Positions 18,286-26,520 of a stretch of 64,000 nt of DNA are shown here, one piece after another (within the stretch, counting starts at the first letter, position 1; every line of letters begins with the position of its first letter). The position numbers and the translations under genes were made by a program. The DNA lies in contig NZ_JACHMX010000001.1 in the NCBI RefSeq assembly GCF_014205155.1, positions 124,001-188,000 of the forward strand. Direction: 5' to 3'. This DNA comes from Amycolatopsis umgeniensis. Lineage in GTDB: Bacteria; Actinomycetota; Actinomycetes; Mycobacteriales; Pseudonocardiaceae. Under the pieces are notes generated by a model, which was not told the DNA's origin, ran no database searches, and was given only the letters and a program-made list of their open reading frames with translations.

Positions 18286-19107
18286 ATGTCGAGAGTAAAT
18301 TCCGCACGCCGCAACCTGGTCCGGGCCGCCGGTGTCGCGCTCGTAGGGGCTTTCTGCGCGATCGCGACGGCCGGGAGCGCCGACGCCGTGGTGAACGGGA
18401 GGAACTCGACCGAGCGTTACGAGTTCATGGCCTCGATCCCGGAGGTCGTGCCCGAAATGGGCAACGCCAAGGGGGTGTGCGGGGCGGTGCTTGTCCATCC
18501 GCAGTGGGTGGTGACCGCGGCACACTGCGTCGATCCGGAACGCAACCCCGCCAGGCCGGAAGGGACGGTGCGCATCGGCAGCCAGCGGCGGACTTCCGGC
18601 GGCACCGTACGCGAGATCGACCGCATGGTGCGTCATCCTGGCTACGAGCCGGGCGCGCCGAACAAGAACGACATCGCGCTGGTCCGCCTGGACCGCCCGG
18701 TCTTCCAGCGGCCGATCCGGATCGCCGATCGCCCCGGCCGCCCCGGCACGCCGACCCGCTTGATGGGCTTCGGCACCACGGTCGACACCGGCGACCTGAC
18801 CAAGGTGGTGTTCCCCGAACGGCTCCAGGAACTCAACACCCGCCGCGGTGCGGAATCCGAATGCTCGCCCGGCTACGCGGACTCGACCCGGCTGTGCACG
18901 ATCAGCCGCAAGCGCGACGCGATGGCGTGTATGGGCGATTCCGGCGGACCGCAGGTCCAGCGCGGGAGGGCAGGCCGCTGGGAGCTGATCGGCGTCACGT
19001 CCGGCCCCGGTGACGACGACGTTCCCTGCGCGAACGGACCCGGCCTCTACACCAGCGTGCCCGCCTACACCGATTGGATCGATCGCACCATCCACGCACG
19101 CGATTGA
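18286..19107 (+). CDS. Secreted trypsin-like serine protease (S1)
   Basis: A 273-residue protein starting MSRVNSARRNLVRAAGVALV at 18286 behind GAAGGAAAAG. The signal peptide ends GSADA, directly before VVNGRNSTERYEFMA, so the mature enzyme may start at the VVNG that matches trypsin's IVGG. Triad: His in TAAHC, Asp in KNDIALVRL, Ser in GDSGGP. Extra cysteines (VCGAV, SECSPG, RLCTI, MACMG, VPCAN) suggest three disulfides. It is the nearest protease upstream of the LanM locus, two small genes away, so a role in leader removal is conceivable but unproven. Confidence 0.92.
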   Translation: MSRVNSARRNLVRAAGVALVGAFCAIATAGSADAVVNGRNSTERYEFMASIPEVVPEMGNAKGVCGAVLVHPQWVVTAAHCVDPERNPARPEGTVRIGSQRRTSGGTVREIDRMVRHPGYEPGAPNKNDIALVRLDRPVFQRPIRIADRPGRPGTPTRLMGFGTTVDTGDLTKVVFPERLQELNTRRGAESECSPGYADSTRLCTISRKRDAMACMGDSGGPQVQRGRAGRWELIGVTSGPGDDDVPCANGPGLYTSVPAYTDWIDRTIHARD

Positions 19108-19165
19108 TCTCCTCGCGCGAGTACGCTCCCCAGTAACTGGAGCCCTCGTCGCCTAGGAGCAGGCC

Positions 19166-19324
19166 ATCGCCGCGTATTCCGGCCTCAGGTGGATCCTCCT
19201 GGCGTTCGTCCTCTGCGCCTGCAGCACGGAACCGACGACGCCAGGAGGGAACACCGCCGTGGCCGACACCGAAGCCACCGAACCCGGCACCTTCGCCGAC
19301 GCGGAGCGAGAGTTCGGCAAGTGA
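19166..19324 (+). CDS. Tiny lipoprotein with apparent ATC start
   Basis: The frame after an in-frame TAG (19154-19156) reads IAAYSGLRWILLAFVLCACS and ends DAEREFGK, 52 codons. It has a basic residue, a hydrophobic core and a lipobox-like cysteine (VLCAC), followed by a flexible Thr/Pro/Gly stretch. A good TAGGAG site lies six bases before an ATC; there is no ATG, GTG or TTG in frame before the signal sequence. The stop overlaps the GTG of the next gene (GTGA), arguing for a real coupled pair. Either ATC is used or an ATG has mutated. Confidence 0.5.
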   Translation: MAAYSGLRWILLAFVLCACSTEPTTPGGNTAVADTEATEPGTFADAEREFGK

Positions 19325-19551
19325 CGGACGAGCAGCTGATCGTCGAGTTCGCGCTGACCCGTCTGGACCATCCCGGCCTCGACCTCGAAGAAGTGGCCAC
19401 GCTGACCGTCCGGCGGCTGGGAGAGGACCGGATGCTGGACTTCGCCGGGCGCACGCTCGCCAGCCGCGGCGAATTGCGCGGCGCCGCGTTCCCGGCCGCG
19501 GTCGAACACGTACTCCGGGTCGTCCTGACCTTGCGCGGCCCGGACGAGTGA
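19321..19551 (+). CDS. Small hypothetical protein coupled to the lipoprotein
   Basis: A 76-residue soluble protein from a GTG at 19321 (VTDEQLIVEFALTRLDHPGL), whose start overlaps the stop of the lipoprotein gene by four bases. It is predicted largely helical, acidic, without cysteines or membrane segments. I recognise no family. Codon use matches the neighbours. The overlap suggests the two proteins are made together. No function can be assigned. Confidence 0.6.
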   Translation: MTDEQLIVEFALTRLDHPGLDLEEVATLTVRRLGEDRMLDFAGRTLASRGELRGAAFPAAVEHVLRVVLTLRGPDE

Positions 19552-19660
19552 TCCTCCGTCGGCGCGGGCCGGACCCCCAGTGAAACCGGCCCGCGCCCGA
19601 AACCGCGGCGAGCCCCCTGCGACCGCCGCGAGTTCCCCGCCACCAGACCATGGTGAGGCC

Positions 19661-19697
19661 GGGACCGGTCCCCGCGTATGGGTACCGGGACCCCATA
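19661..19697. promoter_or_regulatory. Palindromes upstream of the LanM gene
   Basis: In the 263-base gap 19552-19814 there is a perfect 12-base palindrome GGGACCGGTCCC (19661-19672). Five bases later, TATGGG and CCCATA (19677-19682 and 19692-19697) form an inverted repeat around a GC-rich spacer. They lie 118-154 bases before the chosen LanM start. They are candidate sites for the LuxR-type regulator downstream, which is inference. Two frames of 17-19 codons in this gap have no other support. Confidence 0.35.
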
Positions 19698-19814
19698 TTC
19701 GGGCGGTGAGCGTGCCCTCCCCCGTCGTCACTCTCCGGGCACCTTCGTGTGTGCGCTGAATGTGGGGGGCCCGCCCCCATGTGCGGGTCCGGCCGAGCTG
19801 AAAGCATCACTGCC

Positions 19815-22685
19815 GTGACGCCCCAGCTTCCGGCGACGTCCCTGCCGCTGAAGTGGTGGGCACACGGCCAGACCCCGCGCGAACGGACATCGGTCAAACC
19901 CGCTTGGGCGGATTTGACCGAACACGCCGTCACCACGCTTCTGCCGGAGCGCCCCCCAGTCGGTGACTGGTGTGTCGAGTTCGCCGGGGTCTTCAGGTCG
20001 TTCGTCCGGGCCGCCTGCCGCGACGCTGTCCCCGAGGACCTCGCCGGCGCGGATGTCGATGCGCTCCGCCGGGGTTTCGCGGCCCAACTCGACCAGCATC
20101 TGCTCAAGCTTTCGGTCCGCACGCTGGTCCTCGAACTCCACCGGGCCCGTAACGCAGGCGCCCTTGAGGGCGAGACTCCTGAAGAGCGCTTCTCGGACTT
20201 CGTGCGCCGTCAATCCACCCCAGCCGGCCTGGTCCGCCTGTTCGGCGAGTACCCGGTCCTGGCCCGGCTCGTCGCCCAGGCCTGCCTCTACGCGGCAGAG
20301 GCCCACGCCGAGATGCTGACCCGCTTCTCCGCCGACGCCGCCGCTCTGCCCGCCTCCGTGGCGGACGGCGAACTCGGAACGCTCGTCGAGGTGACGGGCG
20401 GGATCGGCGACTCGCACGCGCGGGGACGTGCGGTCAAACTGCTCCGCTTCTCGAGCGGCGCCAGGGTGGTTTACAAGCCCCGCCCGCTGATCCTGCACGA
20501 GCGCTTCAGCGACGTCGTCGAACGGCTCAACAAGCGGCTGCCCGGCCTCGAGCTGAGGACCGCCGACGCATTGCCGCGCGACGGCTACGGCTGGCTGCGG
20601 TTCGTCGAGCACCGGCCGTGCGCCGACATCGCCGACGTCGACCGCTTCTACCGCCGCCAGGGAATTCTGCTGGCGCTCCTGCACGCGCTCGACGCGACCG
20701 ACGTCCACTACGAGAACATCATCGCCAGCGGCGACCAGCCGGTGCTGATCGACATCGAGACGCTGTTCCAGCCGTCGCCGCCCGATCAGCCGGACGGTGA
20801 CCCCGCGGCGGCGATGCTCGCGCGGTCGGTGCAGCGCACGCTGCTGCTCCCCCAGCTCTTCGCCGGGGAGCACGGCGCCGTCGACATCTCCGGGCTCGCG
20901 GGCCGCGGCGGCAAACTGCCCACCGACCGGGTCGATTGGGCCGATCCCGGCACCGACCGGATGCGGCTGGTCCGCGTGCCCGGCGAGCTCTCGGGCGGGA
21001 ACAACCTCCCGCGTCTCGACGGCCGCGACGTCACCCCCGCCGAGCACAGCGCGGCGCTGCTGGCCGGATTCCGGCTCGGCTACGACGCGCTCTCCACCGC
21101 GCGGGACGAACTCGCCGAGCACCTCCGGCGCTGCGCCGACGACCCCATCCGGGTGCTCATCCGGCCGACGAACTTCTACTTCCGCCTGCTCGACGAAACC
21201 ACCCATCCCGATCTCCTGCGCGACGCCGCCGACCGCGACCGCGCGTTCGATCTGCTCGAAGAGGATTCGGCGGGCGAGGAGAAACTGCTCCGGCTCGTGC
21301 CGCACGAACGGGCCGACCTGTGGGCGGGCGACGTCCCGATGTTCACCTCGAACCCCGGTTCGACCTCGCTACTGGATTCGCGCGGCGACAGTGTCGAAGG
21401 CGTGGTGGACCGGCCGTCGCTGGACACGGTGCTGGCGAAGGTCGCCGACATGGACCCGCTCGACCAGCGTGATCAGGAATGGCTGATCTCGGCCACGCTC
21501 GCCATCAGCACGGCGACCGCCGGGCATCACGGCGGTGGCGAGACCGTGGAAACGGCGGTGCCGAACCAGGCTCCCGACGCGGAACGGCTGCTGATCACCG
21601 CTTGCGGCATCGCCGATCACATCGTCGCCAACGCCTTCTCCGACGAGCGCCGCTCCAACTGGCTCGGGATCGAACTCGTCGACGACCGCTACTGGACCGT
21701 GCTGCCGATGGGCGCGGGACTCGGCGAGGGCTACTGCGGGGTCGCGCTGTTCCTCGCCCAACTCGCCGAACTGACCGGGATAGCGCGCTACCGCGATCTG
21801 GCCGCGTACGCGATCACCCCGCTCCCCGGCCTCTTCGCCACTCTCCGGGCAGACCGTGAGCTGGCCGCCACCGCCGGTTGCGGCGGGCTGCTGGGGCTCG
21901 GCGGCGTCGCGTACACGATCGCCCGGCTCAGCACACTGGTCGGTCTTCCGGCGGGTGACCTCATCGAGCAGGCCGTCGACCTGATGCCCGACGCCGGGCC
22001 CGGCACGCCCTCCGGGTTCACGACGGGACTCGCGGGCGGTGTCGCCTCGATGCGCTCGGTGTATGTCCAAACAGGACTGGACTCGGCGCTGGCCAGAGCG
22101 GACCGCTACACCGAGCAGCTGCTCGACCGTGGGCGTCCACAAGAGACGGGCTTCGCCCGCGGTTCCGCCGGGGTCGACTGGGTCCTGCGGGCACACGACC
22201 GGACCGGCGAAGAACCGTCCGAAAAGGCGGACGACCGGACGGAAAGCACCACCGGCTGGTGCGACGGCCTCGCGGGTGCCGCTCTCGGCCTCGCGGCTCA
22301 CCTGCCCGATCCCGTTCACGCCGTGGAACTGGACCGGACGATCAAACGGCTGGCCGACGGGGCACCCCTGAAGGATCTCAGTCTTTGCCACGGCGAGTCC
22401 GGAGTGTCGGAAGTGTTGTGCGTGCTGGCGGAGAACGGGCACACTGGCGCCGCCGCCGCGGTGCGTCGCCGGACCGGTCATCTGCTCGCCGCCGTCGACC
22501 AGCGCGGTGCTCGCTGCGGGACTCCCGGCGCGGTCTCCGCGCCCGGGCTGCTGAGCGGTCTGGCGGGCATCGGCTACGGCCTGCTGCGGCTGGGATTCGG
22601 CGACCGGGTCCCGTCCGCGCTCCTGCTCCGCCCCGACCGCCCGCATCCGGCGGCCACCATCGTTCCACCGGCAAACCGAGTATGA
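19815..22685 (+). CDS. Class II lanthipeptide synthetase LanM
   Basis: About 956 residues from a GTG at 19815 (VTPQLPATSLPLKWWAHGQ). The frame is open from 19749, so the start is uncertain. The N-terminal dehydratase (DUF4135) shows GDSHARGRAV (about residue 198), the VYKPR lysine (about 221) and DVHYENIIASG followed by PVLIDIETLF (about 296), the phosphorylation and elimination residues known from CylM-type enzymes. The C-terminal LanC-like cyclase keeps its zinc ligands in GWCDGL (about 815) and LCHGESG (about 858). LanM phosphorylates and eliminates Ser/Thr of a precursor, then adds Cys thiols. The adjacent 64-residue peptide has no Cys, so the cyclase role is unclear. No transporter or dedicated protease is adjacent. 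Confidence 0.93.
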   Translation: MTPQLPATSLPLKWWAHGQTPRERTSVKPAWADLTEHAVTTLLPERPPVGDWCVEFAGVFRSFVRAACRDAVPEDLAGADVDALRRGFAAQLDQHLLKLSVRTLVLELHRARNAGALEGETPEERFSDFVRRQSTPAGLVRLFGEYPVLARLVAQACLYAAEAHAEMLTRFSADAAALPASVADGELGTLVEVTGGIGDSHARGRAVKLLRFSSGARVVYKPRPLILHERFSDVVERLNKRLPGLELRTADALPRDGYGWLRFVEHRPCADIADVDRFYRRQGILLALLHALDATDVHYENIIASGDQPVLIDIETLFQPSPPDQPDGDPAAAMLARSVQRTLLLPQLFAGEHGAVDISGLAGRGGKLPTDRVDWADPGTDRMRLVRVPGELSGGNNLPRLDGRDVTPAEHSAALLAGFRLGYDALSTARDELAEHLRRCADDPIRVLIRPTNFYFRLLDETTHPDLLRDAADRDRAFDLLEEDSAGEEKLLRLVPHERADLWAGDVPMFTSNPGSTSLLDSRGDSVEGVVDRPSLDTVLAKVADMDPLDQRDQEWLISATLAISTATAGHHGGGETVETAVPNQAPDAERLLITACGIADHIVANAFSDERRSNWLGIELVDDRYWTVLPMGAGLGEGYCGVALFLAQLAELTGIARYRDLAAYAITPLPGLFATLRADRELAATAGCGGLLGLGGVAYTIARLSTLVGLPAGDLIEQAVDLMPDAGPGTPSGFTTGLAGGVASMRSVYVQTGLDSALARADRYTEQLLDRGRPQETGFARGSAGVDWVLRAHDRTGEEPSEKADDRTESTTGWCDGLAGAALGLAAHLPDPVHAVELDRTIKRLADGAPLKDLSLCHGESGVSEVLCVLAENGHTGAAAAVRRRTGHLLAAVDQRGARCGTPGAVSAPGLLSGLAGIGYGLLRLGFGDRVPSALLLRPDRPHPAATIVPPANRV

Positions 22686-22698
22686 GGAGAAAAACCGC

Positions 22699-22893
22699 AT
22701 GTACGAAAGAGATCTGCCCGCCACCGAAGACGCCCTCGGCGCCGTGAACCTGCCGCGCGCCCTCGAGGTCGGCTCGCGCAACCACGCGCTGGCGGGCAGC
22801 AAGCCGCGGCTGAGCGCCAACCCGCTCGCCACCCTGTCCGGCGACCCCGGTTCGCCGTCCGTCGTCAGTGTCTTCACCGGCGGCTGGATCTGA
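22699..22893 (+). CDS. Putative Cys-free precursor peptide for LanM
   Basis: A 64-residue peptide starting MYERDLPATEDALGAVNLPR, with GAGGAG overlapping the LanM stop and its ATG 13 bases after it. The acidic first third fits a leader. The C-terminal third, LSGDPGSPSVVSVFTGGWI, is rich in Ser, Thr, Gly and hydrophobics, with Ser52, Ser54, Ser57 and Thr60 as possible dehydration sites. There is no cysteine anywhere, so no (methyl)lanthionine can form within it. Possible processing points are ALA before Gly33, the basic SKPR end at residue 37, or LSG at 46-48. It may yield a dehydrated linear peptide or use Lys35; it could also be a degenerate precursor. Confidence 0.7.
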   Translation: MYERDLPATEDALGAVNLPRALEVGSRNHALAGSKPRLSANPLATLSGDPGSPSVVSVFTGGWI

Positions 22894-22899
22894 GACCGG

Positions 22900-22934
22900 T
22901 CACGAAGGCGGGCTCGCGCCGCCCGCCTTCGTGA
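22900..22934. terminator. Terminator after the LanM-peptide pair
   Basis: A perfect 14-bp inverted repeat (arms 22900-22913 and 22921-22934, arm TCACGAAGGCGGGC) with a seven-base loop, six bases after the peptide stop. It separates the LanM/peptide transcript from the regulator gene. Confidence 0.8.
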
Positions 22935-22968
22935 TCAACTCTTCGCCGTAGCAGGGGAACCCGCTCGC

Positions 22969-22974
22969 TATAGT
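22969..22974 (+). promoter_or_regulatory. -10 element for a leaderless regulator transcript
   Basis: TATAGT ends seven bases before the GTG start of the LuxR-family regulator at 22982. That places transcription initiation at or next to the start codon, and no ribosome binding site is visible. Leaderless mRNAs are common in actinobacteria. No clear -35 hexamer is seen. Confidence 0.5.
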
Positions 22975-22981
22975 CACGGCG

Positions 22982-25870
22982 GTGGGGATCCGTTCGTCGC
23001 GGGTGATCGGTCGCGACGCCGAACTGGCCGAGCTCTCCGGAGCTCTCGATCGCGCCATCGCCGGCCGCGGCGGCGCGATCTTTCTCGTGGGCGAAGGTGG
23101 GGTCGGCAAATCCCGGCTCGCGATCGAAGCCGCTTCGCGAGCGATCGCCTCGGACGTCCCGGTCCTGCAGGGCAGGGCCAGTTCGATCGGCCCGCTCGTC
23201 CCCTTCCGGCCGCTGACCCAGGCGCTGTTGTCGCATTTCCGAGGCGGCGGACCGCCCGAGGCGGCCGAACTCGACCCGTTCATCCCGGTACTCGCGCAGC
23301 TCGTCCCCGACTGGAGCCGAGGCGACCGGCCACGGGAATCGGGCTCCCTGATGGTGCTGGCCGAAGCGGTGTTCCGCCTGCTGGCCGTCACCAGCCGCGA
23401 CCGCGGCGCGCTCCTGGTCCTCGACGACCTGCAGGACGCCGACGCCGAAACTCTGTTCATCCTCGAGTACCTCGTCGACAACTTGCCCGCGGCGCAGGCC
23501 CTGTTCGTCGGCACGCTGCGCAACGAGCCCTCCGACGCCCTGCGCCTGGCGACCTCCGGCGCCCAGCGGATGAGCTGCGCCGTCCTCGAACTCGACAGGC
23601 TCGGCCTCGCCGACACCCGCGCTCTCGCCGCCGCCTGCTTGGAGACCGAGCCGGGGAACCTGCCGTCATCAGCGGCGGAGCTGTTGTGGCGCAACAGCGC
23701 CGGCCTGCCGTTCATCGTCGAGGAACTGCTTCACGGAATGGTGAACGACGGTCTGTTGGTCGAGAGCCGGGACGGCTGGCGCGTCATCGGCGAGCTCCGC
23801 GCCCGCGTACCCGCCGCGCTGGTCACCAGCTTCGGCGTCCGGATGGAACAACTCGGCGAGCAGGCGGGCGAGCTGCTTTCGGTCGCCGCGATCATCGGCC
23901 GCCGTTTCCCGCTGTCGGTCGTGCAAACGGTCACGGGCACGAACGACCGGACCCTGCACAACCACCTGAGCGCGGCGGTGTCGGCGAACCTGGTGACCAC
24001 CGACGAGACGACACCCGGTTGGTACGCCTTCCGGCATCCGCTGACCGCGGAGGCGCTGCTGGAGCGCCAAGCCCCGGCACGGAAGGCGGCGCTCGCCCGT
24101 CAGGCCGCCGATGCCGTCGAGAAGCTGTACCCGGGCCTGCCCGGCGATCTGTGCGCGCTCGTCGCGTCGCTGCGGCTGACAGCGCTGGACGAGCGGGCGG
24201 CGGGTCACCTGTTCGCGGAAACCGGTCGCCGCGCCCTCGACGCCGGTGCCGCGGACTCCGCGGTCACGATGCTCACCAAGGCCGTCGACCTGCTGTCCGG
24301 GGCCGACGCGGGTGATCGGGCCGAGGTGCTGGAGACGCTGCTGTACGCACTCGGGCAAACCGGCCAATTCGACCGCGCCGTCGAACTGTCCGCGGGTTTC
24401 GGCGAGATCGGGACACTCGAACGAGCCGCCAAACTGCACACCCAGCTGGCGTGGGCCGCCTACATCGCCGGGCGGCACGACGAATGCCTCGGCCAGATCG
24501 AACGCGCCCGCGCTCCCCTGGGTTCGGCGATCTCGCCTGCTCAGCAAGCCGCGCTCGACGCCGTCGAAGCGAATCTCTGGCTCGACGTCCCCGGCCGGAC
24601 AGGCACCGCGGAACGGCTCGCGCGCCAGGCCTGGAAAGTGGCCGAGGAGACCGAGCAGCCCTTCGTCGTCTGCCAGGCTCTTCAAGTGCTCGGCATGCTC
24701 GCGCTGCCGCGGGACCTCACCGAGTCCGAGCACTACATGCAGCTCGCACGGCGGACCGCCGAGGACAACCACCTGCACCACCTCCGCACCCAGGCACTGG
24801 TCCGGCTCGGCGGGCATCGCGTGCTGATGAACGGCGACGAACAGACCCTGCTGCTCGCCCGCGCCGACGCCCAGCGGCACGGCTCGATCACGCTGCACTG
24901 CGCCGTTGACGCCGTGCGCACCATGCACGCCGTCCTGCGCTGCGAGTTCGGGACGGCGCACGAGCTGCTGGAGGAGAACCTCGCCGTACTCGGCAGGCTC
25001 CGGTTGACCGCGTTGCTGCAGTACGCGCATATGACCAGGGCGATGTCGGCCGGACACCGGGCGGACCGTCCGGCGATGGAACAGGCGCTCGAGGACTTCC
25101 GGGAAAGCGGTGGCGAGAACGCGCAAGAGAAGGTGCTCAGCATCGGGCTGGCGCGTGTCTTCTGCTCACTGCTCGAGGAGGACTTCGACCGCGCGCGCCG
25201 GGAACTCGAGCAGGTGACCGAGCTGGAGGACCTGCGGCCGAGCCGGTTCCACCTCGCCGGCCAGCACGGCCTCAGGACGCTCGTCGACACCCTCGGCGGC
25301 GCCGACTGCCCGGAAACCGGATCCGCCGTGAGCGGGATGCGATGGAACCGGCAGTTCGTCGAATTCGCGCACGCCGTCGAACACGGCAGACGAGGCGACG
25401 CGGCGGAAGCCGGCCGGTCGGTGGCCGCCGCGCTGGAGACGTCCGCGCCCTACCCCCTGGCCCGGCACCTCGGGCTCCGGCTGATCGCCGAACCGGCCGC
25501 CGCCGACGGCTGGGGCGATCCCGCGGGCTGGCTCAAGGAGGCCGAGGAGTACTTCCACGGCAGGGACATCCAGGCGGTCGCCGGCGCCTGCCGGAGCCTG
25601 CTGCGCAAGCTCGGCGCGCCCGTCCGGCAGCGGCGGGCGGGTGTCGACCGGGTCCCCGGCGACCTGCGCGCGTCCGGTGTGACCGTGCGCGAGTACGAGG
25701 TGCTGGTGCTGCTCGCCGAGCGGATGGGCAACAAGGACATCGGCACCCGGCTGCACATCTCTCCCCGGACGGTCGAGAAACACGTGGCGAGCCTGCTCGC
25801 CAAAACCGGGCTCGCCGACCGGTCGGCCCTCGCCGAACACGCCGCCGCACTGCGACCTGGCATGCTGTGA
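22982..25870 (+). CDS. Large ATP-binding LuxR-family (LAL) transcriptional regulator
   Basis: A 962-residue protein from GTG 22982 (VGIRSSRVIGRDAELAELSG). An N-terminal STAND-type ATPase holds Walker A GEGGVGKS (37-44) and Walker B GALLVLDDLQD (about 139-149). The middle is a long helical, TPR-like region (residues about 400-850). The last 65 residues are the LuxR HTH (GVTVREYEVLVLLAERMGNK, then GTRLHISPRTVEKHVASLL). LAL proteins are pathway activators, often in natural-product loci; position directly after the LanM/peptide pair makes that pair its likely target. It starts its own transcript and is followed, three bases after its stop, by a glutaredoxin-like gene. Confidence 0.93.
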   Translation: MGIRSSRVIGRDAELAELSGALDRAIAGRGGAIFLVGEGGVGKSRLAIEAASRAIASDVPVLQGRASSIGPLVPFRPLTQALLSHFRGGGPPEAAELDPFIPVLAQLVPDWSRGDRPRESGSLMVLAEAVFRLLAVTSRDRGALLVLDDLQDADAETLFILEYLVDNLPAAQALFVGTLRNEPSDALRLATSGAQRMSCAVLELDRLGLADTRALAAACLETEPGNLPSSAAELLWRNSAGLPFIVEELLHGMVNDGLLVESRDGWRVIGELRARVPAALVTSFGVRMEQLGEQAGELLSVAAIIGRRFPLSVVQTVTGTNDRTLHNHLSAAVSANLVTTDETTPGWYAFRHPLTAEALLERQAPARKAALARQAADAVEKLYPGLPGDLCALVASLRLTALDERAAGHLFAETGRRALDAGAADSAVTMLTKAVDLLSGADAGDRAEVLETLLYALGQTGQFDRAVELSAGFGEIGTLERAAKLHTQLAWAAYIAGRHDECLGQIERARAPLGSAISPAQQAALDAVEANLWLDVPGRTGTAERLARQAWKVAEETEQPFVVCQALQVLGMLALPRDLTESEHYMQLARRTAEDNHLHHLRTQALVRLGGHRVLMNGDEQTLLLARADAQRHGSITLHCAVDAVRTMHAVLRCEFGTAHELLEENLAVLGRLRLTALLQYAHMTRAMSAGHRADRPAMEQALEDFRESGGENAQEKVLSIGLARVFCSLLEEDFDRARRELEQVTELEDLRPSRFHLAGQHGLRTLVDTLGGADCPETGSAVSGMRWNRQFVEFAHAVEHGRRGDAAEAGRSVAAALETSAPYPLARHLGLRLIAEPAAADGWGDPAGWLKEAEEYFHGRDIQAVAGACRSLLRKLGAPVRQRRAGVDRVPGDLRASGVTVREYEVLVLLAERMGNKDIGTRLHISPRTVEKHVASLLAKTGLADRSALAEHAAALRPGML

Positions 25871-25873
25871 TCC

Positions 25874-26113
25874 ATGAGCGACCTCACCGTGTACGGCGCC
25901 GGCTGGTGCCCCGACGTCAAACGCAGCCGCGCCCTGCTCGACTCGAAGGGTGTCGAGTACGCCTACCTCGACGTCGAAGCGGACGCCGGTGCCGAAGAGA
26001 CCGTGCGCGGACTGCAGAACGGTGAACGGCGGATCCCGACCATCGTCTGGCCGGACGGCACCCACCTGGTCGAACCGAGCGACGACGAGCTCACCGCGCA
26101 TCTGAACCGATGA
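25874..26113 (+). CDS. Glutaredoxin-like protein with a single active-site cysteine
   Basis: A 79-residue protein starting MSDLTVYGAGWCPDVKRSRA. It has the thioredoxin fold pattern of mycoredoxin/NrdH-type glutaredoxins: YGAGWCPD at the active site, the cis-Pro region RRIPTIVWPDG, and a C-terminal LVEPSDDELTAHL helix. The usual CPYC pair is CPDV here, so only the N-terminal cysteine is present, as in monothiol enzymes. It begins three bases after the regulator stop, and its own stop overlaps the next ATG, so the three genes form an operon. Confidence 0.88.
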   Translation: MSDLTVYGAGWCPDVKRSRALLDSKGVEYAYLDVEADAGAEETVRGLQNGERRIPTIVWPDGTHLVEPSDDELTAHLNR

Positions 26114-26322
26114 CCCTTCCGGACGTCCCGGTCGGCACGAGGGTCGTCGTGCGGTACCGGATCGAAGGCGGGTTCACCGACGCGCTCGGCTACCTGCGCT
26201 CCCGGGACGACGCGGAGTGCACCGTGGAGACCAAACGCGGTCTGGCGACGATCCGGCTGGCGGACATCGTCCTGGCCAAGACCGTGCCGCCTCCGCCGGT
26301 TCGGCGTGGCTCTCGTGAGTGA
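26110..26322 (+). CDS. Small SH3-like domain protein (Rv0428c N-terminal type)
   Basis: A 70-residue protein starting MTLPDVPVGTRVVVRYRIEG, overlapping the glutaredoxin-like gene by four bases (ATGA). The pattern GTRVVVRYRI, FTDALGYL, then ECTVETKRGLATIRLADIVL resembles the SH3-like domain that precedes the GNAT domain in Rv0428c-type acetyltransferases of mycobacteria. Here that domain stands alone, followed only by a short proline/arginine tail. Its function is unknown; a small RNA-, protein- or acetyltransferase-binding role is conceivable. The assignment is by motif memory only. Confidence 0.65.
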   Translation: MTLPDVPVGTRVVVRYRIEGGFTDALGYLRSRDDAECTVETKRGLATIRLADIVLAKTVPPPPVRRGSRE

Positions 26323-26358
26323 CAACGGCGGTTAGGGCGAAGCGTGTCTTGAGTACCT

Positions 26359-26397
26359 GCAGTCACGTGTGTTGCTCGTCTGATCACACGTGACTGC
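26359..26397. repeat. Inverted repeat with TCTGA-containing loop
   Basis: Arms GCAGTCACGTGTG (26359-26371) and its exact complement (26385-26397) enclose 13 bases ending GTCTGAT. It lies 37 bases after the SH3-like gene and could terminate that operon. Confidence 0.75.
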
Positions 26398-26405
26398 CGT
26401 GCAAT

Positions 26406-26458
26406 TCCGTGAAGGACTCCTTGCCTACTCTGAGGGTAGTGAAGGAGGCCTTCACGGA
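26406..26458. repeat. Palindromic element, 23-bp arms with loop TCTGAGG
   Basis: Arms 26406-26428 and 26436-26458 match at 20 of 23 positions (right-hand core GAAGGAGGCCTTCAC) around the loop TCTGAGG. The size and loop match the palindromes at 41726 and 61524, so I place them in one family. It sits between convergent operon ends and may act as a terminator. Confidence 0.75.
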
Positions 26459-26520
26459 CTTACGGACCGCCATGTACTTCAAGCGACCAGGGCACCGAAC
26501 CGTGGCGGTTCGGCGAGGAC

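Noticed and set aside
19552..19814. A second, Cys-containing lanthipeptide precursor upstream of LanM
   Set aside because: Only 17-19 codon frames exist here, without leader-like sequence or ribosome binding sites.
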